Shown: positions 11,718 through 26,400 of the stretch, in pieces
Layout of the letters: each line of letters begins with the position of its first letter
Position numbering within the stretch: position 1 is the first letter of the stretch
Source: Sarcocystis neurona
Taxonomy: Eukaryota > Apicomplexa > Conoidasida > Eucoccidiorida > Sarcocystidae
Assembly (NCBI GenBank): GCA_000727475.1
Contig: KL647288.1
Location: 8,521,414 to 8,585,413, forward strand
Direction: 5' to 3'
Length of the DNA: 64,000 nt
Notes under the pieces: generated by a model
Databases searched by the model: none
What the model saw: the letters and a program-made list of their open reading frames with translations, nothing else
What the model was told of the DNA's origin: nothing
Made by a program: the position numbers and the translations under genes

Positions 11718-14700
11718 GTAAGCGGAAGCACCACTTCCACAGCAAAATCGCAGGCCTTCCGGGTAGGAGAGGCACCAGAACCACAAAAGCAACAGCATAA
11801 AACGAGTGCCGCGCGAGCCGCCTCACATGCGTGGAGAGGAGACAGCCTTCGCAGCCGCACGTGTGGCTCGCACGCTTCAGCAGGTGATGTAGTTTTGTTT
11901 CCATATGAATTGCAGCACGGGCCTACGCAGAGCTTCTAGACGCTGCTGCTAGCTCTCCTTGTGAGGGCACCGGCCGACGAAGTCAACTCCCGAGCAGCAG
12001 CGCAGAGAGGAACAAGCATCGGCGGCGATGCTGCAGCAAGACAGCAAGAGTACCGCCAGACACGCGCGGGTGGGATGGAACGTATATATGTCTATACTTT
12101 TATGTGCATCTGTGCAGATATATATATATATATATCTATTATCTCGACGGGACGGTTCATATGTGTACACGGACATACATATACAGTGTGTACCTGTGCG
12201 TATATACTAGATGTATATGTATATTTACACACGTATATATGTATGTGCATGTATAGAGATGTACATGTATGTCTGCACATGTCCACATATACATATATAT
12301 GTATATGCATATCTATGTATTTGTATATATATATGTATGTATATGTATCAGTGTATATATGTATCTATCTACCCATATATATATGTATATATATTCTCAT
12401 AGAAGTGAATTATACTTGTAGATAGGTGGTTTCATACCCCTTTGTCCCTAATTCGCTCCATCTTCGTCGCTCTCTCTTAACCTTTCATACACACTGTATG
12501 CATGCAAGATTGCTTGGAAGGGAACCTTATAAATGAGAAGAAAGGCGGTTGACGTTTTTCCTGTCGTGCTTGCATTGCAGAATTCTTTGTTGCTGCTGCA
12601 GCGTGCTTGCTCATTTAACAGCTGCCTTTGCGAGGGTTTCGTTCTCGGCGGGAAAGTAATAGCGCATTTCTGTGTGTGAACGTACTCACACAAGTCCCTC
12701 TGCAGTTCGGTGAGATCGACCAAACGCACCCCCTCCCTAGGACGCAGGTCCACAAACATTTTGAGGAACTCCAGCATGTATACATGTATATCTATGAGGA
12801 ACCACCTTCCTATATCCTCACATACATGTAGGTATGTATGAGAAGCTCCCATGATGTATATATATGAGGAGTTCCCGCTCTATATACATATATATATATA
12901 TATATATGGGAAACCACCACTATATATATATGTATGAGAAGCCGCTACTATATATATATTTATGTATACATGAGGAAGGCTCGCTCAATATACGTACACG
13001 TGGGAAAGTACCACTACATACATACTTAAGAAGCTCCCACTACATATATATATCTATATGAGGGACCACCAATATATATATATATATATACATAAGAAGC
13101 CCCCCCTCTCTCTGTATATACATACAGGCGAACTATCAATCTGCCTGGTATTCAAATGATTGTATTCGTTTACAACGTCTCGTTGTACGTGTGCAGCTAC
13201 GTCAGTTTGTGTAGGGTGCAGCGTGGAGGAGCGGTGTACCAACACCGGAACGCTCTTTCGTGTGCGACGATCTTTTTTCCAGCGACCGTGAACAATCTCT
13301 ATTTCCGTTTTTCTCACGTCTTCGTTCTCCTGCCCCCTTCTGCCGTTGCAGTGGAGGATATGACCGTCCCGTCCCTGGTGCAGGACCTGCTGATACTCGG
13401 CAATTCTCAGTTCAACGTGGATGACTCCAAGATGGGTTACATCAGCGACTCGTACAGGGTACGCATTCACTCACGTATATATCTGCTATACGCCTGCATA
13501 CATATATATATATATATTTGTGCATATATGTATTAATCTATCTATCTTTAGGCGTGCCTATCAGTCTATTTGTCTGTCTGTATCAATCTCTCTATACCTA
13601 TCTGTATCTATTATTTTTTATCGACCTCTCTGTATTTGTCTATGTGTGTCCATCGGCATGTCTGTAGCGAATCTATAGCTGTCAATCTGTATCTATATAG
13701 TCTATATCTGTCTATATCTGTGTGTCTGTGTCTGTGTCTATATCCCTCTGTATATCGAAGTATCTATCTGTATCGCTCTGTATCTATGTCTCCATATCTA
13801 TCGCTCTGCTTCTATCTACACTTATCCATCTGCTTCTGCCTATGCCTGTCTCTCTGTACCTCTCTATATGTCCTTCTCTGTACACCTACATACATGTACG
13901 CACAGGGGTGACGTATATTCAAAGTCTATAGGCAGGAGCCTCCAGACCCCACATATGTGTATGTGTAGTTCTTCTTCGACAGATTAACTTCTTCCTCGAG
14001 GGGCCCTTCATATATACCAGGGAAATGGAGAAGCGTTCTCGCTTGTCCCCAAGATGCTTTCAACTTACCCGCGTCTGTGTGTACACGTAAATGCGTAGAG
14101 ATGCATAAAATTTCATCTGAGCATTCAGGTCTATCTGCTTGAATATTCGCCTATATACATATACATACTTCAATATATATATATATATATACACTCATAC
14201 ATATATATATATATATATATTTATATGTTTGTTCATAGTCGTCTGTATACATTGATGAATAGATATCTGTATGTATGCACACGCGTTACTGAGTGAAAAA
14301 GTGGGGACGGGGCTTTATAGCAGTGGGACATGCGAATCGGACGCATTTACTAATACGTGCCGTACGGTGTACATACACCTTCGTGCGTCGTTTTTATACG
14401 TACTTGTATACAGTACGAATGTGTGTACTGCTAACGTTAAATATGTATGAGTGAAGAGGCGCTGCCCCGTGAATACGAACTTGCTTGCAGGGCAAAGCAG
14501 TGCGGAGAAAAAGAGGTATTTTCCGCTAGGCTTCCTGTCGCTATATATATGCACTGCTCTTTTCTTTGCATGTGCTGCTGCGACCCGTTCTTCTTTGCAT
14601 GCGTTCACTCTCTCTTTGCCCCGCACTTCTCTGCTCCTTTCCACTTGTCTCCGCACCGCCGTTGTGGACGCGTATCTTCAGCGACTCTCCTGTTGCTGCT

Positions 14701-17559
14701 CTCTCCCCAGGTGCTGCTCGCCACTCAGTTGCTGAGGCTTTTCACCTGCAGTTCTTCAGCTGCTGCTCTCTGCTTCTTGCTTGTTCTAAACCTGGTATTT
14801 TCCTTCTTGCCGTGGTTCGATATGCGTACCCGAAGCAATTTTCTGCGTTGCCCATAAATATATATATATATATATGTAGACCCGTTTTCATATGCATGTA
14901 CATATACGTGTGTGTAAAAGGATATACATGTACACCGATGACTATACGCAGGTACACACGCGCGTATCTGTTGTGTATACGTGTATAGATCAGTAGATAG
15001 AGAAGCGCGGATTCCCTTTGTATCTGTCTATCGATCCACTTTTTTATCTACCTGTCTACCTATCTATAGATATACGCATATGTGTGTGTGTAAGTGTGTG
15101 CAGGTAGTTGTATGCAAACTTAGGGCACATAGACGTGTTATGAAGAAAATGTCCAAGGTATTTAATGCGTAGTTTGCGTGAGGCTTGGCAGGGCAATATC
15201 TGTAGGACTTCTTCTCTGGCGCTGTTGCTGCTTTTCTGTGTCGTAGTAGTCGTCGTACTAGTAGACCCCAGCCGCGCCCTGCTGCTCGTTGTTCTTCTTC
15301 TTTTTCTCGGCCTTCCGCTTCCTTCGTCCTCCTCGTCTTTTGGTTCAAAGTGGCGAGCCGCACCCTCCTTCCACGGCTTCCGCCTCTGCACTTTTTCTCT
15401 GCTGTCGCCCGAAGATGCGAAGCATCGACCGCAGCCCACCACCTCACGCGCTCTTCTCCCCTCCCCTTCCTGTCTGGTGCCCGCCCCCCCCCCAGCTGCA
15501 GGGTTACAGCGATGACCGAGGGTCACTGTCTGCTGCTCTCTAGAACTGGAGCCTCTCCTTCCTTCTTTTTCCCCGTCTCTTCTTCGTCTTCTTCCAGAAG
15601 TAATGCACCGGCGCACGCTGTTTGTGTGTTTCTGCGTGTCTCTGTGTCCCCCTTCTCTTCCTCTGCAACTCTTCTCTGTTGGCTTGGGGCATCCGGAAGC
15701 ACACGTGGGAACGGTTTTTCAAGTCTGGCGGGACTCTGACTCTTCCAGAAGCAATTTTTTTTCAGAGAAGAGACGCATGGTTTTCTTCGTCCGTTCTTTG
15801 CCTCTCAAATCCCCGTTCAAACACGTGTGTCAATCTGCATATGTGCATATGTACGTATGTGTGTGATGTATAAGAATATAGAATCACGTGTGGCATGCAA
15901 AGCGACTGGTGCGGCCAGAACAAGTGCATACGTTGAGGAAAGGAGGTGACTCCCTGGCCGGTTTTGGCAGAGAGACAGGCGAAGGGTCCGGTGAGAATTC
16001 TGTGGAAAAGAGAAATTTTTTGATTCCCTCTTTATTGCTGCTTTTCCTCTTGCCCAACTGTTGCTCCATCCCCCCTGTTGCTGTTGCGACTTTGTCGTCT
16101 GCTGGCCCGCCTGCTGCTCCTGCTGATGCTGCTGCCTCCTCTGCTCCTGCTCCTGCATCCGCTGCTGCTGCTGCGTGCTAGCAACTGGTGCTGCTTGGTT
16201 TGCTGCTGCTCTGCTTCCTCCTCCACGAATGCTTCGCTTCTTCTGCTTCTGCTGCTGCTCCGCTGCCACGCGCCTTGCTTCCGCTGCTGGTCGCTGCTTT
16301 GCGTGCAGGTGCTGCGATCAATGGGGTGCCTGCGGCGCGTAGAGAAGGCGTCTTTGCTGCCGCATGCAGCCGCAGCGACTGTGGCTGTTCAGCAGTGGAA
16401 AATCTTCTATTCTTCCCCTCATGGCCATGTCGCAGGCGTGCAGCTGCTGGCCCACCTGCTGCCCACTGCTCCTTCTGCTGCGTCTCCTGCTCCTCCTTCT
16501 CCCTGTCTGAACTACGACCTGATGCTGCGACTACTCGCTGGTGAGACGCCTGTCTTCCGTTTTTTGCTTGGCGGGAAGAGCACGTTTCTCGAGAACCCGC
16601 GCTGCTTCGCCGCGTAGTAGACCAGCGCCGCGCGGCTGCTTGTTACGTGCCTCTTCCTCTTATTCTTCCTCTTCGTCTGTGTCTCTCTTCGCTCTCTGGC
16701 TCACCTACACACGAGACACGGAGAGCGGACAAACACGGACGAGCCGCCACGGGTGCTGACTAGTATCTGCGCTGGCTCGAGGAGTTTAGCAGTGCTGTTG
16801 CTGGCAAGCTTCCGGCGCAGCAGAGACTCACGTATGTGTTGACAGGCCTGCCACGGCTGTATACTTGAAAGAACTCGTATTCTTCCTCGTTCTGCGTTTC
16901 TGTGTATGTTTGGATAGACATTTGTGAGCAGGAAATATATACTATAGATGCATATGTGGGGACTGTGTATGCTTATGTGTTTGTTTATTAGCAGAGTATA
17001 CATATATATATATATATGTATGGTTGATGCGCATAGGCTATACGGAGAAGAAATCGCGCTCTCTGTCTCTCTCTCCGTTTCCCGCTTCGCTCCTTCTTCT
17101 TCTCTATCTCTGTCTCTTTCGCTGTCACCTTCCGTTTGTATATTTGAAATGACGGAATATACATATATAGGCATATGTGTACATTTAGCTGTACATCATA
17201 TAGTGGTATCTCTGCCGCACAATATCTCCACGTGTGTCTTGATTAATCTTCGTGTCGCGAAGCGTGGAGCACCCTGTGACATGCTTGGGGAGATGGGCGG
17301 CGCTCGTCTGGCGTCTGCGGGCGCCAGCAATCCTCTCCTCCCTGTGCTGCCCCTTCGAAGTAAGACGCCCCAGGCGCATTGGCCTCTCTGTGTCATCCCG
17401 TGGGGAAGATACGCATGCAGAGGGAGTCCTCAGTCGTACTCGCTGCAAGCCTCCCCAGACACACGAACACAAGACCTACTGAACCTGCAGTTTTTTACAT
17501 TTATACACATATTCTTACGCATGCAGACACCTACGCAAAGGTACATATACTGTTATGTG

Positions 17560-17598
<39 letters not shown>

Positions 17599-20500
17599 GA
17601 TACTCATACATACATACATACACGCATATAATCAGTGGTGCGCGCAGTGTATATATATGTATATGTGCAGAGATACACACAGATGTAGTCAGATACATAC
17701 GCGTATACATACATTAACTCATACATACGTATGTAGATACACACGTGCGTAAAAACATATACAGAGACGTATATACTTATAGAGGCGCCTACACACACAG
17801 GATTGACCGGGTGCGACTTGATTCTATACAGGAAAGATTAACATATCGCTTGCGTGTGGCAGGTCGATGCATGCGTGCACCCGGAGAATCACGCGAGGGA
17901 GTCTCTCTATAGATTGCCACACTGTAAAGATAACACATGCATATGTAAGATGTACTTGCATGTGAGCGCTACTATTTGCCTGTACGTGTATTTCATATGT
18001 ATGAGCTACTGTGAAGCAAATTATAAGAGACAGTCACTTGTAGTGGAGGGACGAAGGTACACGTGTGGTGCTTGCACGTAGAACACGCTTCTCTGTGTGT
18101 CTGTGCTTCTCTTCCTACCCTGCTGGAAGGAACGTGGACGCGTGCCTTTTACACTGCAGTGGTGCGCCTCTGCTGCTGGCGCTGCAGTCGCTGTGCTGTG
18201 CCCTGCTGAAGCCGCACTGCGAGAGTCGACGTGTGTAGTGCATTGCATGTGTGTGTATGTGGCACATGTCGAGTATGCTCGTCTCATCATTCTCTTCTCT
18301 TCTGCCGTCTTTACAAACTCTGTTTCTACGTGAAGGGTCTTCTTCTGGTGCGGGCGGAAGATCTGCTGCTGCTTGCGTTCGCTTCGGCTGGTCGGAACGC
18401 TCTGCGTTGCTGCGTGCGTTGCCGCTGCTGTGTGTCTGTCTTGCTCTGTCGTGAACGTTTTGGTGCTGCTGCGGCTGCTGCCCCACGGCGTTTTTCCTCT
18501 GCTGCTGCTGTGCTTCCCTCCTTTGCCCTCATTTTTCGTTGCGCCTCGTCCAAACAGCTTGCTGTTGCGTGGTCTTGGCAGTCGCGTGCATGCACGCCTG
18601 TGCTCCTGCATGCTTGTGGGGTGTTACAGGAGCCACAGATGAGAATACGACTGCATTTGGCAAGAAGTTCCCCTATCAAGTCCTGGCCGCTGCTTTTCAG
18701 GAAGAACTCAGCCTCCTGGGTCTGAATACTCATCAGAGAAAACTTGTCGTCCTGGAGTGTCTCGACCTGCTAGGCAGAGTATTGCACCTTCCGCCGCAGC
18801 AGGTCGGCAGGCGGCTGCTGCTGTGGAACTCTTCCTGTGTGCTTGGCTGACTGCTGCTACGTCTGGTGTGGCTGCTGTTTCTGGATCCACTGCTGCTGCT
18901 GCTGGCCCTGCTGGCTGTCCCTCTCCTGCTGCTGCTGACACTACTGCTCTTGGTGGTGTGCCGGTGCTTGTGCTTCGGTATCGCTGCTGCTCTGGTTCGT
19001 ACTCGTGGAGCTGCTTCTGATAGTACACGTCTTCTGCACATCAATTAGTGTGTACACACGTACATATATATATATATGTACATATATGGGTGTGTGTACA
19101 TGTTTATTTACATCTGTATGCGTCTATATTCATTTAGTTATATATATATATATGTATGTAGGCATACATAAAAGTGCACCGAGAAATAGACGGGCATCTA
19201 CGAAAACCGGCAAACTTCTGCATATATATATATATATATGTATATACTCTTCTATATGTATACATCTGTGTATACTTCTGTGCATCTACGAATACATATA
19301 CACGTGTATGTCTCCGGTACTGGTTGACCCCACTAAATTCGGCACACTCGTTGTTTCTCCCACGGCAACAATAGCTCTGCTGTCATTCACATAGATATGT
19401 ATATATATATATGTATACGTGTATGTAGCCGTGTCTGTATACGCATGCGTCTGCTGTGATAAGTAATACATTCACTGTATGTGCATTTTGTGTGTACTCG
19501 TGCTCCTGCATGCAGCATGCATTTGGTATTGGGGTATGTACACCTTCATATGTTGTGCTGCCCTGTTGCTTTGCGTGCCTAGGAAATACATGTCAGTCGA
19601 CACGTATGTGCATTCTGCCCCACAAATATATATATATATATACGCTTGTTGTTTATATGTGCGCCTATATATGTATGTATATATATGCGCGGTTTAGGCA
19701 CACGTGTTTAGGGGAATGGATGCATATGCATGTATCTGGCGTGGCCGTGTGGATGAGGAGGGCGTCTCGAAAGAAAGGGAGAGAGACGAGCGCTGCCTGC
19801 GTGCATCACTTCTTTTCTCTGCGGCCTGCAGGTGCTGTGTGTGGCGAAGCTGCTGCTGGGAGCCGCCTGTCTGCAGCAGCTGGGAGCGGATTTCTCGGAA
19901 GAGCTGCTGCACGCGGCGGCGCTGCTGCTTGGCATGCAAGAGGAGCAGCTGCTTTTTTTTCTGTGGTCGAACAATGGCGTCGAGGACAGCTATTACAACA
20001 ACTGCCGCAGCAGTCCCTCTGCACCAGAAGAATCATCTGCCGTTGACCCCCGCCGCTTCTGCTGCGTCCTTTCTGCGCTCCTGTATCGCTGCTTATTTGC
20101 CTTCTTCGTGGAGAGAATCAACTGCCGGCTACGCGTAGGCGCACAACTGCATGCGCGGTGCATGCGCCCTCCCTGCGCGTATAGTCAACCCTACTCTATG
20201 TGACAGAGGGAGACGCCAATGCTGATACGCACTTGGGAGAAAACATACGCTTTGTAGCTGAGAAGCATACTGAAGAGCCACTTGCCGCTAGACGGCTCGA
20301 GTTATATGTACACGTCAAGCGCTTCACAAACACAAACAAGCAAAAGAGACAGAGGAAATATTGTAGAGACTTCCACATGTGTATGTAGAGATATATATGT
20401 ATATGCGTAGAGGTTTGTATTTCTACCTGTAGAACTTTCTGCCGCACACATAGATATACCTCGATGTGTCACAAAGCGTGCGAGTGTACACACTTACGTA

Positions 20501-23370
20501 AATTATATATTTATGCATGGAAATACGCACTTTTGTATTGGTGTCTCTCTAAATTTGGGCGCAGACAGGGTGCGTATGCATGCGTGTATTGGAGAGGCAG
20601 TGAGAGAACACGCGGTGTACGTACACCGACAGGCGTTATGCTGCATCCAGGCGTCTGGCTGCTGCTGTGGGGTGCTGCGCCGTACAGAAGGTCTGCGTTG
20701 CAAGACTCAACCCGCAGCTCTGCGTATCAGTGACAGGTAAAGCCAAGCCGCCGCATCCGGGACACCTCTGCTGCAGGCAGAGCATCTGCTGCTGCTGCGT
20801 CCCCGTCCCGCGCTGTTTATGTAGCGACGTCTGTGCATGTGCAGGCCGACTGCGCGCAGCTTCTAGAAAACGCCTCAGCGCAGCCGAGGTTCCTGCGCCT
20901 CATGTTAGACATGCATATATATACACTTACATACATACTTATGTATATATACATTTATATATATATGTGCGTTTGCGTGGATATGTGCCGGCTGCATACG
21001 CAAACCGTCCACTATAAATTAAGATGCGTGGATGGGTACATATATATGAGAGGCTCGGGTATCACCTAGCCATGGCTGCGCGAGGACTGCACGCCCGAAC
21101 AGATGGAAAACGCGTGTGGAAGTCCTTCAGATAACTGCAAATGTCTCTATGTACCCTATGCACATATTCCTAATCTACCCTGCAGATACGTGTGTGTATG
21201 TGATTATATACGCGCACATATATATATATATATATATAGATAAAGATACAGACAGATGTATAGAGTGTTCCACTGTGAAACAGGCGTTCCTGAGTCTTGT
21301 CCTTCTTCCTTGACGTATTTCCTCTTAAAGGCGCATGCACATGCATGCGCGCGGGGAGATGGAACACCTGCTCCCTTGCAATGCTGCGCAGTGTGTACCT
21401 TCACCGCTTGACGCACTTCAATACTTAGATGGGTAGACGTACGTGCTAACGTGTTTGGGTGTTTAGGCGGGCAGCGAAACTTTGAACCGCCACGTCTCTC
21501 CTCGTATACACGTATCCATGTGTGTCTGCTAAGCATACGAAAACGTCTGCGCCAAGCGTTCTACAGATGATGGCGCGAGTACACGTGTGTCCGCTACGTA
21601 TACAAAAATTCTGCAGACAGATGTGTGCGCTTGTCTATATATTTTTTGTATGTACATGCACGTGTGGATGTTTCGAGAGTAATGACGTAAGTACCCGCTC
21701 GAGGAAGTCCGCGCCTCAAATGAAGGAAGTAGCTCTGCGTGTTCTCCAGTCTACCTTAGCTACCTGTATACCCACAAGTATAAATGTGTTCTGGAGCCTA
21801 CGTATGTATACATGTATACATATATATATATAAATTTATGCGTATATATGTGCACACATATACATATCTGTAGATATATATATATATATGTATGTATATA
21901 TGTTCACACGTATACGTGTATATATATATATGTATATATGCGTATACATCTATATATATGTACATACGTGTATATACGTGAAGGGCCTTGCTGCTGTGGC
22001 GTGGATGTGTATTTGCTTCCAGAGCTTCCGTTCGGAGTCTCGGTCTTTCCGTTGCCGTGCGCTGCACAGGTGTTCACTTACGCTGCGCAGGTAACGTCAA
22101 TCGCCCGCTGCGCTGCTTCTTATGTGGACAACCCCGGCTGCTTCCGTTTTTGTATGGCCCGTCCACCTAGGACAACGCACCGCTTCGTGTCTGCACGCCT
22201 CCTCCATTCGGCCGTTATTTTCTCTCTGCTTTCCGCGGCCCCGCGGCTCCTGCGTGTCTCTCGCTGCTTCAACAAGTTTCCACAAGTGCTGCAGTAGCAT
22301 CTGACTTCTTTTTTGGGGAGCTTCCGCGGAGTTGCTGCTGCTTCTGCTACCAGCGTCCACGTTTGACTTTTCTTCTCTGCGCTCTGCGGGCCGCGAAGCT
22401 GCTGCCTCTTTTTCGCATCCTTCGCTTGTGGGGAGTGTGCGCTGCCTCGCCTGCGTGTGCTCGCGGCTCTGCTGTCCTTCGGCCGCTTCTGCTTCTCGAG
22501 GTGGCTGCCGTTGTATCTGCTACGCCGCGGCATGCGTCTGCTGTCTTCCTGCCTTTTCTTCTTCCGGGGGGCCCACTCAGGCGTTCTCAGAAGTGTCTTC
22601 TTCTTCTGGGCGAGACGTCGTCTCTCGTGAGGCTTGCGAGGGGGAACCCCTCCTGCATGCCTCGACGCAGGCGTGCTGTGCTGTCCCTCTACTCCGCACC
22701 TGCAGCACCCTACGCGTTTGTGATGAATGCATGCGGACTGGCATATACATACACGTGTATGCATACGGTATACAGACCTATATGCAGATGGAGTTGTTAG
22801 TCTCCTGCGTCTACGGATATCTGTATATATATATATATATCTATGTAGACAGATTTGTTAGCTTGCTGCTTCTACACATATCTGTACATATATATATATA
22901 TATATGCGTAGATGGATCTCTTAGCTTGCTGCTTCTACGCATATCTGTATATATATATATATGTGTAGATGGGTTTATTAGTTTTCTGCTTCCGCAGACA
23001 TATATATATGTATATGTATATATATATATGGAGATTATTTTGTTAGTGTACTGCTTCTACGGATACCCATAGATACATACATGTATATTTATTATCTATA
23101 CAAGTTAGTGCTGCTATTATGGGTACCCGTGCACGAATACATTGGAATACTAACGACTTTGTGAAGGTCCCAGCGTACAGGCAGTCATTTCTCTGTATAT
23201 AACCCCCCGTATAGAGCAATTGTATGCTTACGTATGTCTGCTTATATATATACATATATATATGCATATACCAGCGTATATATTCAGACGTTTGATGGGA
23301 CGTGCATATAAGTGACCAACCCATCAAAATTTGTGTCAACGACCATGTGCTTCATTCTCATGTTAGTACA

Positions 23371-23401
<31 letters not shown>

Positions 23402-26400
23402 ATATATACTACGCGCATTCCGATGAATATATGTACACGCGTCGATGTTTGTTCGGGGGTGGACATTTATCTCTCTATCTATATCTATCTATCATTCGAT
23501 ATATCTACCTATCTGTCTATATATCTGTTTTATCTATCTATATATATATATATGTATATGGGTATATGCCTCGAGGGTAGTGAGGATAATGCACATTGGG
23601 GATGTTCCCACATTAGGCGAAGTTTTTCCATTGTACGTTGGTTACGTGTATATTTACGTCTACCTATCTGTCTATCTATCTGTTTATCTATTTATCTATC
23701 TATCTATCTACGTATCTATCTGCCTATCTATCTACCTATCTATCTATATATCTATACATATATATGTATATATATGTTATGAATATATTTGCAAGTGTGT
23801 CTGTGTAGAGACGTCTACCAATCTATCTTTCTACATATATACATATATATATATATATTTGTATATATATATATACATATGTGTGTATATATATATATAT
23901 ATTTGTATATATATACATGTATATGTATGTTACGTGTATAATTACGAATGCGTCTGTGCAAAGACGCCTACCTATCTATCTTTCTATCCATACATATATA
24001 CGTATGGATATATATATATATATACATATATATGTGCATGATCACGAATATGTACACGTGTCGACGTTGTCATTCTCTCTCCGTCCACTCCTGTTCGCCT
24101 CCTGTTACGCGCGTTGAATGTATATATCTGCATATACTCTTCACATAAGTATATATATATATATATATGCATAAGTAGATCCTGAAGGGGTGGCACCCAC
24201 TTCTGCTTTCCCCGGGTTCGTTTTTGTTTTTCAGGTATTGGTTCACTCGTACGTTTTCAAGCGGTTGCATGCGCTTCGACAGTTTCTTCGCGAAGAGCAG
24301 TTTCCTCTTCCCCCGTACCTGCAGCGCCTGAGCAGCAGCTGCAACAGCCCCAGAAGCCCGTACGACGGGCCGCCGCAGCAGCGCGAGGAAGAAGAGGCCG
24401 CGGGCGAGGCCTTTTGGGCTGCTGCTGCTTCTCCAGTGCTCGGCGGCTTCATGCCGTTCGTTGCTGCAGCCCCGCGCCGTGCAGCAGGTGCGATGACTCG
24501 CAGCAGCAACAGCAGCCAAGATAGTGATTGCCAGGGCGAGCACACGAATCTTCCTGTCCACCCAACTGCACGCGTATTTTTGTCCTGCAGACGCATCTAT
24601 CGCAGCTGTCTCTCTGTCTCTGTGCGGGCTTGCTGTTACCGACCGATACGTGTGTGTGCGTCCATATGTCGTGCGTCCACATCTTTGCCCTGTGCAAGAG
24701 TGTGTCGTCATTTTCTCTCTCCTTCCGTCTCTCTCCCTTTGCCCAACTGCCTGTCCTTCCGCTTCCACAGGAAATTGCTTCTACCGACTGATGTATGTGT
24801 GCGTGTGTGGGTCCACATTGGACGAGAGACGCGTACTCACCACACTTGAGGAGGTGGTACACCTTCAGGTCCCCGCCAGCTGCTTGCTGCAGACGAACAC
24901 ACCGTGGTACCTCCGTTGTGTCTGTCTACCTGTTGTACGCACCCTACTGCAAGGGGCCAGAGTGAAAAGCAGGAAGAGAGGGACAGAAAGAAAGGGAGGG
25001 ACGGGACGAGAGAGGCAGTCAGAGAAACGAGGAAGAGAGACGGGGAGAGACGAAAGGGGCAGGAAAGCTGCCCGGGTGCATAAAGCTGTGCGACTGCTCC
25101 TTTAATGCATGCCCCTACAGACCTGCAGGGGCAGCGCATGTCCATGTTCTCTAGTCCGGGCAGATTCGCTGGTCAGTAGTTGCTTGATCGTTTGAGGGAC
25201 CCGCGGGGCAGTCTGTTTTTTATCTGTTTGTAGATTTCAGATACACACCTACGCATATCCATACATATATATATTTAAATATATAGTGAGTACCACGGTG
25301 AGAATACTCACATGTATATATATGCCTGTACAAGTACGTCGTCAAAAAAGGAGTACACGCGTGGATACTCAACGGCCACCTACGTATCTACAGGACAAAT
25401 ATGGGGAAGATCCAGTGCCTGTGGACCGGCGAGGCGGGTGCCCTTCCAGGTTTCTGCTGCCGTGAACGTACGAGTCTCTTTTACTCACACACGGGCACAC
25501 ACGCAGAGCCACACAGAGAACGCGTCTCCCCTTAGTGATGCAGTAAAAGCGCCCTGCAACAAGTCGCTTATAAATCTGTCTGTCTGTGGAAGTGTGTGTC
25601 TGTTGCTTCACTGGTCTTCTATAATTCCCATGCCCTATCTGGACCTCAGTAGCACGCGCGTGTATTTTGCCTGTGTGTACGTCTACACGCCATGTGGTCT
25701 GCGCAGCGCAGTCCATCTTTCCGTCTGCTTGGCCTCAATCGTGGAACGCTGGTGCTGCTGCTGTGACCTGCGACTGCAGACCTGGCGACGTGGCTGCAGC
25801 GTCGAGTAGGAACTTCGGCGGCACACTGCTCCTCCGCAGAGAAGACGCTTCGATTTCTTCCCGCTGCTGCTGCTGCAGAAATTTGCATGCACGGGCAGGC
25901 TGTACGACTGCCGCTAGAAGATCTCGCTGCTGCCTCACAGCCTCCCGACTGCGCTGCTGTACATCTGTTCAGCACCGCACTGCGCGAGGTGGGTCTGCGC
26001 CGCCCCCCGCCTGCTGCTCTCCTCTGTCTTCCTCTCATACGCGCAGACGTCTGCCTAGCTGCTGAGTCTTCGGGCCGACTGCTTCTACGACTGAGCTACT
26101 CGCGACGTCCACGCTTCCGCTAATGCCATTTATATATACCTGACAATACTAATACACACGCACATATATATATGTATGTGCGTATGAACATATATATGAA
26201 GGTGTCTACCTATTTATCTATCCATGTAATTCCATCTATATACGTATACGTGTATGTGCTTCTAAACATATATATATATATATATTTATGTATCATTTTA
26301 CATATATATATACAGATGTATATGCATATGTACCTATATCTGGAGATACGTGCTTATGCATACATATGCATGCATGCAAAGAGAGGCGCACGTGTATGCG

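Larger units (their letters stand above)
11718..13351 (+). other. Proposed intron 1 (1.6 kb), microsatellite and minisatellite rich
   Basis: This lies between a GTAAGC donor and a pyrimidine-rich acceptor (CTTCTGCCGTTGCAG). It is mostly TA/TGTATA microsatellite from 12080 to 12420 and a ~40-bp minisatellite from 12780 to 13115. Splicing it out joins the frame of the giant exon (one base of a codon) to two bases at 13352, giving LEDMT. If there is no splicing here, the left gene ends at 11800 and this is intergenic DNA holding a promoter for the motor gene, of which I see no clear sign. Confidence 0.5.

Noticed and set aside
16755..16832. Segment reading [20 protein letters not shown] as a motor exon
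   Set aside because: Direct joining of 16540 to 18630 keeps frame and homology; including this piece forces another frame or a stop.
20841..20900. Segment after a CAG acceptor reading [20 protein letters not shown]
   Set aside because: Attractive peptide, but no donor gives a phase that fits the next exon, and the switch II region is better supplied by 22023-22090.
22120..22764. 214-codon minus-strand open frame, Lys/Arg-rich
   Set aside because: Complement of a pyrimidine-rich intron; Lys/Arg richness is what antisense CT-rich DNA gives. No start context or homology.
23300..24150. Plus-strand open frames of Tyr/Ile/Leu/Ser repeats
   Set aside because: Pure translation of CTAT and TATA microsatellites, open in several frames.
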